Of a stretch of DNA of 64,000 nucleotides, positions 43,215-52,294 are shown piece after piece. Both the position numbers and the translations under genes were made by a program. The DNA lies in contig JAKUCV010006768.1 in assembly GCA_028386065.3 (NCBI GenBank), positions 1 through 64,000 on the forward strand, written 5' to 3'. The notes under the pieces are model-generated. The model was not told the origin of the DNA and ran no database searches. It was given only the letters and a program-made list of their open reading frames with translations. This DNA is from Turnera subulata (Eukaryota > Streptophyta > Magnoliopsida > Malpighiales > Passifloraceae). Each line of letters begins with the position of its first letter. The stretch's first letter is position 1.

Positions 43215-43480
43215 TGGCACTCTTTTATCACTGTCCAAGTCTGTATAATAAATAATGGGAATCTGCTGTCCCCCACTACTTTGCTTTATGTCGTGTCAGT
43301 CTGTGGTCACGATACCACTCGGTCTTGTCTTACTACTTTAATTATTAAGACAGTGACGTAAGCAGTGATGTAAGTTGGATGAGACCCCCAACTATAAATA
43401 TAAGGGTTTTCAAGTTGTAAGGATCAGAGGACATGTTCTGATTCACCTTTCAGACTTGTTTAATAAATATGGCTTTCTAA
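43215..43480 (+). promoter_or_regulatory. pararetroviral promoter, copy 2, with as-1-like element
   Basis: TGACGTAAG (43354-43362) and TGATGTAAG (43366-43374) lie 12 bases apart, the spacing of the as-1 element bound by TGA/bZIP factors in the 35S promoter. TATAAATA is at 43393-43400 and AATAAA at 43462-43467. In caulimovirids this promoter drives the pregenomic RNA that serves as template for reverse transcription. Whether it is active here cannot be told from sequence. Confidence 0.78.
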
Positions 43481-43675
43481 ATACACTCTTTCTTGATTTT
43501 TGAACACTCATAGCTTAGGGTTATGAAACTGATAAATGATCTTCTTTGATCATGCAAGAACGATCCTTCGGATTAATTGGGTTACAAAAGGGCTTGAGAT
43601 TTGATTGTCATCATGAGTATGGATCCTTCTATCTCGCCTGAGTAATCAGTTAGCCCGAAGGCTCTCGTCCCCTTG
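43481..43675 (+). other. pararetroviral leader, truncated at the right edge of the block
   Basis: It contains the same leader sequence as 24111-24300 and 39131-39320, inverted relative to them. It ends at CTCGTCCCCTTG, the same viral point at which the left edge of the block ends. A short stem (AGCC-CGAA-GGCT) lies 10-20 bases inside the edge. Confidence 0.7.
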
Positions 43676-44261
43676 TGTTACTTGTGTTTATTTTCTCTTT
43701 TGCTGATGACAAATGGGAGAGATAATTGAATATATGCTGTTGAATGTTTTGTACTGCTATGGTATGCCTTGTGTTTATTTTCTAATGCAGGAAACAATAT
43801 TTGGCTCAATGAAACAACCAAATATGGTTGCTATGATATTCACGCTTATAATACAGGAATGATTTGGCTTTGTGAAAAAGATCTTGTTTTGTACTGTTGC
43901 GGTATGCCTTGTGTTTATTTTCTGATGCAAGAAACAATATTTGGCTCAGTGAAACGGCCAAATATGGTTGCTATGATATCCTCGCTTATAATACAGGAAT
44001 GATTTGGCTTTATGAAAAAGCCAAATGATAATCTTGTTTTACTGGAATGTTCATTGCTGGTTATACGCATGTGAAATTTTGGATATGAAATCATACCAAT
44101 GAAAAAAATATACCGTGCTTATATGCAGGGGAGCTATTGGCAAATAAATTTCTTGATTATTTATGAAACAGGGGGAGCTTATTTAATTGGTTATCTTATT
44201 TTCTAACCACTGTTTATGGCAGAAATGACAACATGTTTGTCATCATCATAAAGGGAGAGAT
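43676..44261 (+). other. SIRE-like 3' untranslated region with 140-bp tandem repeat
   Basis: After the viral block the SIRE-like element resumes (TTTTGCTGATGACAAA). A 140-base unit beginning TTTTGTACTG is present twice (from about 43747 and 43887), and a third starts near 44030. A 77-codon frame through it (43769-44002) is repetitive and not a gene. The polypurine tract AAAGGGAGAGA is at 44250-44260. Confidence 0.75.
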
Positions 44262-45224
44262 TGTTAGCCTAAACATATGATTAAAGGCTTAGTTAAGTAA
44301 TTAATTAAGACTAATCTTGTTTAGTATATTTATGATGATTATTCAATGACTATTATATTATTTTGATGATTAACAAATATTTTGGTAAGCCTTGTGTGTT
44401 TTAAGTATTGGCAGAAAAATTTGGTTTCTAGCAAAAACCAAAATCAGGAAGACTTGGCTTCACCGCATCGACCAAATGGGTCACTTTCTGGGCAGTTGGC
44501 GCAGTGGTCCCAAAAGGTGGTTGACATTAACACAACTCCACTAATAGTTATGCTTGCTCTCCAAGGGTTAGAAAAAGATAAAAAAAGTGGTCATTACATC
44601 CTCTCTCACTTCTGAAAGATTTTGTGGTCTTCACTTTTTATTTTTCGAAACCATTTTGAAGAAAGATAATTTCTGCCCAAGAAATATCCAAATCTGGCTC
44701 TTGTACATGGACAGTTTTATTAATGGAGCAAGAAGTCAATTTGTGTGCCACCTGGAAGCAAACTAGTCGTTGAGAAACACTTCTCCCCATCCTTAAAATC
44801 TATAAATAGAGGATTGAAGCCTCACAACAACTCAACCTAGCCATTCAAGAGATTCTAAGTTGTGAAAAAGTGCTTACCTTGCGAGATATTCTTTATATTC
44901 AAATTGTGTAACTTCTTGAGTAAGTCACTCTCGAAGTTTTGCTTATTGTAAGGTTGTAATCAGCAAGATTAGGGGTTAATCTTGTTGGATAGACAAAGCT
45001 AGGTTCAGCTTTGGGTTAGGTTTTACATGTTAAGCCTGCAAAAACTTGTGTATTGTAGGTTTTTGGTTTACCTGTGAAAACCAAATCTAGTGGATAGTAA
45101 GAAATCCTAATAGGGGGACCTTTAGGTAGTGAACGTACTCAATGTTGCTCAATGTTGGGGAGAACCACTCTAGATTGCCTGTGTTCTTTAATTTTATGTC
45201 TTCATTAGCATTTCTGGGCCAACA
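44262..45224 (+). repeat. SIRE-like 3' LTR
   Basis: It starts TGTTAGCC after the polypurine tract and ends GGCCAACA, about 960 bases. TATAAATAGA is at 44801-44810. The left partner LTR is not in the window, so the right edge is judged from the terminal CA and the change of sequence character. Confidence 0.65.
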
Positions 45225-45540
45225 CCCTTGACCACCTAGAGAAGTGGAGAGGTCGCGATTTCTTAGAGTCCGGCACCGGTCTCTTACTCTGAAAAGAGCT
45301 TCTTCCTTCCTTCTCCGCTGTTCGTCTCACAAAGCGAAGATCATCGCGGTTGATTCTCCATCTCCTCCTATATTCTTGAAACACCATACTCACGATCCTC
45401 TCTCGGTTTTTGGCCGCGTGTGAGGTGCGTTCAATTTAGTGTTTTTTTTAAAAGTAAGATCTTCTAGTTATCAATATTATTCTAAAGATGCTTTTTATAT
45501 ATATAAGTCGGCTTTCTAGTTTATCTTGGCAATAATCTAG
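45225..45540. other. unassigned segment between SIRE-like LTR and Copia-A RNase H
   Basis: A 62-codon minus-strand frame (45205-45393), rich in Arg, could be the 5' part of the LINE whose 3' part lies at 14.4-17.35 kb, because it has the right strand and place for that. I see no motif to confirm it. AT-rich sequence follows. Confidence 0.3.
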
Positions 45541-45973
45541 TGTTGTAGGGGTTCACAGGAACAACGAACAATTCCACAATCTTCTATGGAAGCCGAATAC
45601 AAATCGTTAGCGGATAGGGCTATCGAAGTAGTTTGGATACAAGCTTTACTCAAGGAACTTGGCATCACTACGTGTTCTCCCACACTTAGGTGAGACAACA
45701 TTGGCTCCACCTCCATGAGACTTAGGTGAGACAACATTGGCGCCACCTCCTTGAGTATGAACCCAATTCTCAAAGCATGAACCAAGCATGTGGAGATAGG
45801 TTATCGTTTTGTCCAGGACTTGATAGCACAGAAACAGATTCAAGTACAATTCACAGGAGTGAGGATCAGGCTACAAACATCCTAACTAAACCACCATCTT
45901 CAATACGTTTTCACTCTGTGTGACAAACTCAATCTCTTCTTACATCCGAGATTACTTTGAGAATGAGGGGGAA
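45541..45973 (+). pseudogene. Copia-A RNase H and polypurine tract
   Basis: The plus strand reads QRTIPQSSMEAEYKSLA, then VVWIQALLKELGI, then KHVEIGYRFVQDLIAQKQIQV, then a C-terminal part ending near DKLNL. This is the copia RNase H region. A 35-39-base unit (TTAGGTGAGACAACATTGGC) is duplicated at 45688-45745, breaking the domain. The tract GAGGGGGAA lies against the LTR at 45965-45973. Confidence 0.78.
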
Positions 45974-46176
45974 TATAGATGTGTATTGAGTTGTAGGGTT
46001 CAAGGAAATATGTACACACTTAATTAGGATAGTGATAAAGATCTATATTTGTGATAATTATGTAAGTCATGTAAATCACAGATTGTAAACATCCTGTAAG
46101 CAAATATATTATAAATAAACTAGGAGAAGGCTCTTGATTGATATCGAGCCATTTACATCTTTGTGTTTATCTTACA
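45974..46176 (+). repeat. Copia-A 3' LTR
   Basis: It is 203 bases, matching 9715-9922, and ends CTTACA. It is followed by ACC and then the gypsy element. Confidence 0.78.
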
Positions 46177-46179
46177 ACC

Positions 46180-47108
46180 TGTTTACACCAAGACCAAAAT
46201 CGTAAAGGCCCATTTGTTTAGTCCAAGAACGATGTCATCCGCAGGTCCAAGACCGATGTCATCCGCAGGTCCAAGACCGATGTCATCCGCAGGTCCAAGA
46301 CCGATGTCATCCACAGGTCCAGGACCGATGTCATTCATCGGGCTAGGACCGATGTCATTCATCTGGCTAGGATCGGTGCCTTGGGTCACTCGTCTTTCAT
46401 TGGACTAAGCCCGATATGCAATACAGGTCGGGGGCACTAGAATGGGATTGATATCTTTCTAAGTCCGATGTTTTATGCTGGTCAAGGATCGGTCCTTGGA
46501 CTTGAATTTGAATCGTGAGTTTGGATATTGGCAAATCAAGGATTGACTTGTGATCAGGAAATTCCACAGATCGTTAAAGCCTGCGCATTCTTCTATGATT
46601 TCTTTTCGTATTTGAAAGTTAAAAGGGAAAGTGTCGGGATTAGAGGATATCCCGCTTCGAGTGGTGTTTAGAATTTGAAATAAGGTTTTTAGGCATTTTA
46701 TGATTTTATTAATTGTTTTGGGATAACCTATATAAGGTTATGGATAACACTTGTACCTGGATCGCAAATTTTTCAATGAAAGTACAATTTCTACTTTTTA
46801 TTAGTTTACCTTTATCGTGCAGCGTTATTTATCATGCTTTCTTAGTTTAGTGTAACATAGAAAACCCAAAACACAAAACCTGATTTAGGGCATTTGACGT
46901 TCGTCCGTTCGGCCCTTCATTCAAAGGTCGGAATCGGTTGTCGGTTTGGCCTTTTCATCGGTCGGATCGGCAGGTCAGCATCAAAACCCAGTACAGGACA
47001 CGCGACACCGTCCGTTCGGCCTTTCAACGGTTGGATCTGGTTGTCGGTTTGGCTCTTCAAACAGTCGAATCGGCAGGTCGAGGGTCGCTCGCTGTTCGTG
47101 CGCGAACA
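46180..47108 (+). repeat. Tat-like 5' LTR
   Basis: It is 929 bases, with TATATAAGG near 46729-46737 as TATA box. Four to five copies of a 24-base unit (GATGTCATCCGCAGGTCCAA) are at 46228-46350. Confidence 0.88.
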
Positions 47109-47113
47109 GTTTT

Positions 47114-47130
47114 TGGCACGCCCAGTGGGA
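47114..47130 (+). promoter_or_regulatory. Tat-like priming site
   Basis: TGGCACGCCCAGTGGGA stands 5 bases after the LTR, as is usual for gypsy elements. The tRNA is not determined here. Confidence 0.6.
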
Positions 47131-47215
47131 CACACACGTTCCACTACAGAAGTCTTGTCGCTGAGCACTTACCATACCCGAGATGAGAAGAATTTTTCTT
47201 TTTTGAGCATTCATC

Positions 47216-48148
47216 ATGCCAGAAACCAAGGAAGACTCGGAACTTCGACATGCTATAATTGAGATTATGGCCGAAAGACTAGCATTAGGGCTTTCTCTTT
47301 GGGAAGGTCTTGACGACCATGATTCTCTCACAAGTGAAGAGGATGAACACCACCGTCATGGTCTCCCAAGCACGTTAGAACAAGAGGGGCAAGGCCAAGA
47401 CCAATATTGGTCAGGCAGCAACCATTTAGGCCGGTCTAGCCATGATCGTCCTGGTAAGGATGATGATCAGCCATGCTTTGATGTGTACCCCGAGGGGGAT
47501 CAACTAATGGATGATCAGTATTTTGATCTTGGCCATCCAGATTCTAGTGATGACGAGGTAAAACCTGCCCACCAAGAGGGCAGTACAGATCCAGGCCCTC
47601 ATAAAGAAGAATCGTCACCATTGGCTTTGCAAGGTAAAGGCTATGATGCACAGAGCATTGCTGCTGGCCAGAGCCACCAGGTTATTCCCAATAAGAAGGA
47701 CCAACAGACAATGCCTGGTGTCCAGGACCGAAAGACCGCCGCTTGTGGTCAACTTGCCACTACAAAAGGCCAGAACTGCCAGACCATTCCCAAGGGCTGG
47801 AACCGTAAGGCCACACCCAATGGTTATAGCCGACCGATTCTTGGTTCTGGCTATGTATAGAATAGGTCACTCAACACCCCCAAGCCACAGATCGAGGTCA
47901 CAGATTCTGGTGCAAAGATCAAGCCAAGGGCAGTAGAGGTCAACGATGAGGTAACACGGTGTTTTGAGTGCAGCAGGATGATTCCTAAGGTGCAGCTCCG
48001 ATCCGAACCAGTTTATAGTAGGCCTCCATCCAGGTTCATCAGGCCCCTAGCTCCCAAGGATCGTAGGTGGCATGTGAACCAGCCGAGGAAGCAACAACGA
48101 CGAATTCTGGTTTCCCCACACGCACACTTAAGGGATTTGGAGACTCGC
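47216..48148 (+). pseudogene. Tat-like gag-like protein, 5' part
   Basis: The ATG at 47216 (MPETKEDSELRHAIIEIMAERLAL) opens a frame of 214 codons. A TAG at 47858-47860 interrupts it, after which the same frame continues to the insertion at 48148. It is acidic and Gln/Gly-rich, with several GQ(N)-type repeats (KDQQTMPGVQDRKTAACGQ) and one Cys pair (CFECSRM). No clear capsid or knuckle domain is seen. The function is presumed to be structural. Confidence 0.6.
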
Positions 48149-50837
48149 TGAAACGCCCGTGTCCCAATTTATTAATATAAGTTATAAATTAATTATAGAT
48201 TGACCAAATTTCCCTTATCATCCCCGGGACACCCGTATCCCAAATCATCCGATTAAATTTATCATAACATGTAGAAAGACCAAACTGCCCTTCTCACCGG
48301 GATACAATATCAACATCATAATCGATTAACAATTATACAACAAATACACAACAATGAGTATGCAGCGGAAGACTAAACAGAAGATAACATATATGCAGTG
48401 AACTCTATGGATCCGACCCGAGGAGAGGAAAGCACCGCCACCTGCTGATATGCACCACTGCTCAACAAGCAGTTAACCTGAAAAGACTGTGAGGGGGTGA
48501 GACCAACCACTGTCTCACCGCAGACAAATAAACCAATAATATACAAAACAAATCAACTACAAGTACACCGGCAATGGCAATAGCAAACACAATGCACAAA
48601 ACAATTCAAATATACAACACAAGTCATCATCAGACTTCAACCATCACTTATCGTTACTTATCTTATTATCTTTGTTATTAAGGTTAAGTATTTTATTTAG
48701 GGCCCTCTACTGTGTGCGTCGAGCTCGGTCCCGTCTCATGAGACAACCAGGCATAAGCCCAAATAAACCAGGCACGAAGCCCAAATAAACCAGGCACGAA
48801 GCCCAAACATATCCAGAGAGAGAGAGAGACAGAGAGAAGGAGGGAGGTAGAAAGGGGGAGATAGAAAGAGGGAGGTAGAACCGGCCATCACAGGCCCACA
48901 TGCAAACCCGCATGCCATCCCGAGGGGTATTACTTCCCGCTCGAACCAACCGGTCAACAGCCCCACAGTAGACTTTATTATAATTCGTTATTCTCAATAA
49001 TGTTCTAAGAGTTGTACCATAAGTTATGATCAAACAGTGTTGTGTGGATTTAATATCTAAATCTCAAATCCGGGCCCCAGCCCATAATCCACCACACAAA
49101 CCACAATCTATATCTCATGTGTTTATCATAACCAAACAAGTCATACTAGACAGGCACAATACATCACATCAGATAAACAGGCCACATAATCAGGCACACC
49201 ACGTCATAGGTAACATCAACATAATTCACTTTGCAAATAGCAACAACAGCACAACAGGCAAGCATGCATACAGCATTAAAGACCAACACATAACACCACT
49301 TTATATTCCAAAACAATTAACCGAGCATTGTAGGCAGTAATGCATACAAAGGTTTATAAGTCCTCACCTGGATCATAGAAACATCTTGAAAGATAAATCC
49401 ATCCCCTACCTCGACATTACCGGGTTCCTATAATTATAACCCAAACACAATTACACAACAAATCACGAGGTAAAGAGATGCATGCTATACACTAGCTAAC
49501 TTAATTTTTTGATAACAATCCTTAACCTCACGTGGATATACACAGAACAGGGTCCAAGCTTGAGTCCGGATCCCCGCAGCACCTAATTCACAAGAGAAAC
49601 GTAGCCACTAAGTCCAAAGAGTATTTAACAATCAACCGAACGAGCTACAAAACTGACCAGCCTCTAATCACTGCCTAATAACTCCCAATTAATTCCGAAT
49701 CTGAAACTATCATCAACACGGAACTTAAAGTAGACATTCTAAGCTTTCCAACCATATATAATTCACTATCACAGTATCTAGGAATAATTAACTATGAATT
49801 TTCTAAGATAGTCCAGAAAACTGTAATTTCCTGCACAACAGTCCAATTGTGCGAGTTTTAGTAAATTCCACAAAACTCCTTTTCTAATGAAACCAATTGC
49901 AAACGTTTCCTATGTGCGTTTAGTTTATAGGGTAAAAATGTGAAAGCCAAATTCATATGCAAGCCTTGACGAAAATAAAGAACTCCAAGGACTGCCAGAA
50001 ACTACAATTGTAATAATAAAGAAAAAAAAAAACTTAATTATTGAAACCAAGATAATAACGCAAGAAATCCTACTGATCATCCTAAAAGAGTGAGGTGGAT
50101 GTTTATTTGGTTTAATTATCAAAATTCGATCCAAAGTTTTATAAGCACAAAAGAATTGAAGTAAAAAAAAAATATAAACCTGAAACGTGTAAAAGGTTGG
50201 GTAGAAAATAACTTACTCCCCGATTTGATTTCTTTGTGGATCACACAGTTGTGGACGAATACAGTAGAGAGAGTGTTGAAAAAGTAAACAAAACAGCTGA
50301 TATGGTTTGTTTGTTAAAGTACCACAATCGTGAAAAGAAACCCTATATTCTGATGTATATATATGTTTTCAACCGACATGAAGAAGTCAGTATGTTAATA
50401 ATCATATATAACTTTTCCTTTGGGCTCATAAAAGTAACGGTGGCTCTTATAAAAAAAATTTGGGCTAGGTTTATAGGCTTGATTACTTATTGTGGGCTAA
50501 GATACTAACTATATCGATATGCACAAAGATTCAATATGCCAGGTATTACATTCTTCCCCGTTAGAAACATTCGGTCCCCGAATTTAATACTAACCTTCTT
50601 GGTCGTAAAGAAGAGGATAAAATTTTAACTCATAAGAATAAGGTTTGTGGTCGAATAGCAAACAAAAGCACATAGAGAAAAGTTACTAAAGCCTAGACAT
50701 AATACTAAGAACCCTATATTCAAGATAAAAGTATGACGGAAACAAGAACTTATGAACTTGGCTGATTCTATGACGATAGCAACATAGCATTCTAAAAAAT
50801 TCCGTAAAAATCAATTAACGAAAATCGGGGCGTTACA
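48149..50837 (-). repeat. LARD-like 3' LTR
   Basis: It is 2689 bases. It contains an AG-rich low-complexity stretch (48810-48880). Short frames in it (for example 50236-50508) recur in the partner LTR, but only because the LTRs are near-identical; no coding motif is seen. Confidence 0.9.
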
Positions 50838-52294
50838 GTTCTACCCCACTTAACAAAATTTCGTCCTCGAAATTTACAGAACAAGTCAAGCAGCCAAGTG
50901 CTTAACTGACACAAACAAGTGTCACCTGGTATCAAAATACCGTTGGCTAAAACTACCAAGTAGAACCATCCTGACCATCAAACATATTCCCAAACAAGAA
51001 CTCCTATATACCAAGTCAATCGTGGACTTTAGTCAAACATGATCCGTAGAGCATAAGATCAAAGCACTAATCCAAGAGTTTTATTCAATCATCATCACCA
51101 CTGATAATACTAGAATCCATAAATAATTCCATTTATCATTACCCAACCAAATATATCCAGTCCTCTAATCCAGTAAGCATATCCTCAGATAACCGAACCC
51201 AAAATTGTTACCTAAGTAACAAGATCATCACTCCCATTGTGAATACCTCGGGACCAAGAATCCATAATCTGTTTCATGTTCCGAACCTCAAAGCATTTCA
51301 TTTATCACACGTCAATTCAGCCAAAATTGTATATATCCCGAATCATACCATAAACACTAGAACCCGAACATTACCGAAATACCATAATTATACTTCTATA
51401 ACCTGGATTCCTCAAGACCCAAACATTCTTTCATAACTCATACTCATGAATCTATTCCTCAAGTCACACTTAGCACGAACACCAAAATTTATTTGATAAG
51501 GAACTTAAAACATCATCACTGTACCTCTGCTCACATAATTAACAGACTACCAAGTGAATCATCCTACTCGAGATCACCTCAGAAGTCAACCCTCAATGTA
51601 AACCTATTTTCGAAATCCTCATCTGCACATGAACTATAACCTCAATAAAGATTCATGCTCAAAACCTTATTATCATAATCACCACTAATATCTCAAATCT
51701 CCACAAAGTTAAGTACCTCAAGTATCATTGAAACATAATTCACCAAATATACCATTAGATCAACCCCATTTTAATTTCAAACGTTATCATCTCGAACTCC
51801 GAACAGGATTAATTCCATATAATAATTCACAAGAAAATTCAAATCCTCCAGCTCAGCAAATCAGACCACAAGCAACATGATCACCAAGATCACAAGAATT
51901 CAAATCCACAAGTATCACATAAGATCATCTCCTGACAGACTAATCATCCAAGCTCAGATCGATGGTTCTTACTTGTATTGGCCAGTTCCACTCAGACAAG
52001 AAACACAAACAAAGAGTTCAGAGTCTGCACCGACTCTCACAAAACAGTGGATATTCCACAACTAAACCTTACAACGGCCTAAGCCGTAAAGTTAAGCATA
52101 TCAGTTCAACAACAATACCGGGTCACTCCGACCCTCAGCAGGTGCGTGTCCTCCACCGGATCCATAGCAAGACTCACTATAAGAGTGCATATGACAATGC
52201 AACAAACAATTCAAATAGGAGCAGACATATGCACAGAGGATCACAAAACACCTCAAAGCATCCCCAAGGATCTACAGCCTGCTCCGCTACCAAC
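50838..52294 (-). other. LARD-like internal region
   Basis: This is 1457 bases of AC-rich plus-strand sequence with no frame above about 110 codons. The last 40 bases before the 3' LTR look like the end of a chromovirus polyprotein plus purine tract (minus strand FRGRNFVKWGR in translation), a small sign of its origin. Nothing else is recognisable. Confidence 0.65.

Larger units (their letters stand above)
24110..43675. mobile_element. endogenous pararetrovirus block (Caulimoviridae-like), two copies
   Basis: The block has one more-than-unit-length copy on the minus strand (39832 down to 24110, interrupted by Copia-B) and one partial copy on the plus strand (39833-43675). Domains are those of a caulimovirid polyprotein in the order movement protein, coat with zinc knuckle, aspartic protease, RT, RNase H, then an unassigned tail. 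There are no LTRs and no integrase. Removing Copia-B and one duplication gives a unit of about 6.8 kb between equivalent points (24111 and 39131), in the size range of the family. The single-polyprotein organisation suggests a petuvirus- or florendovirus-like relative, but the genus is not established. Both copies are inactivated by many mutations. Confidence 0.88.
17991..45224 (+). mobile_element. SIRE/Maximus-like copia element, 5' truncated, carrying nested inserts
   Basis: It begins inside the GAG-pre-integrase segment, so the 5' LTR, gag and protease are missing. Then come integrase, RT and RNase H (18061-20760) and an env-like region (21300-24055). A 99-bp SINE and the pararetroviral block interrupt it. 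After that follow the 3' untranslated part (43676-44250), polypurine tract and 3' LTR (44262-45224). The phrases TTTTGCTGATGACAAA and CATCATCATAAAGGGAGAGA before the LTR are typical of SIRE-like elements. Element sequence on both sides of the viral block shows that the block inserted into it. Confidence 0.8.
9715..46176 (+). mobile_element. Copia-A: one copia element spread over 36 kb by nested insertions
   Basis: A short LTR at 9715-9922 is followed by a priming-site remnant, gag and protease fragments (to about 11390) and an RT fragment (13420-14400). RNase H, a polypurine tract and a matching LTR follow at 45541-46176, all on the plus strand and in element order. The 5 bases before the left LTR are ACCAT. 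After the right LTR come ACC, then the gypsy insertion with its CAACC duplication, then AT, so the original right flank was also ACCAT. Integrase and part of RT are missing. Everything else between 11.4 and 45.5 kb inserted later or replaced lost parts. Confidence 0.75.

Noticed and set aside
24110..43675. Intact, potentially infectious endogenous virus
   Set aside because: Copy 1 has several stops, frameshifts, a linker deletion and a copia insertion; copy 2 lacks the movement protein and half of the coat region and has its own shifts.
44490..44530. SINE suggested by TTGGCGCAGTGGTCC (box A-like)
   Set aside because: No box B follows at the right distance, there is no A tail, and it lies inside the SIRE-like LTR.
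46163..46408. Open frame of repeated Arg-Pro-Met-Ser-Ser units (also 58065-58328 and on the minus strand)
   Set aside because: It is produced by the 24-base repeat in the Tat-like LTRs; a period divisible by three keeps frames open on both strands without coding meaning.
46894..47262. Plus-strand frame of 122 codons crossing the end of the Tat-like LTR
   Set aside because: It spans the LTR border and priming site and has overlapping open frames in other phases; the copy in the other LTR diverges where unique sequence starts.
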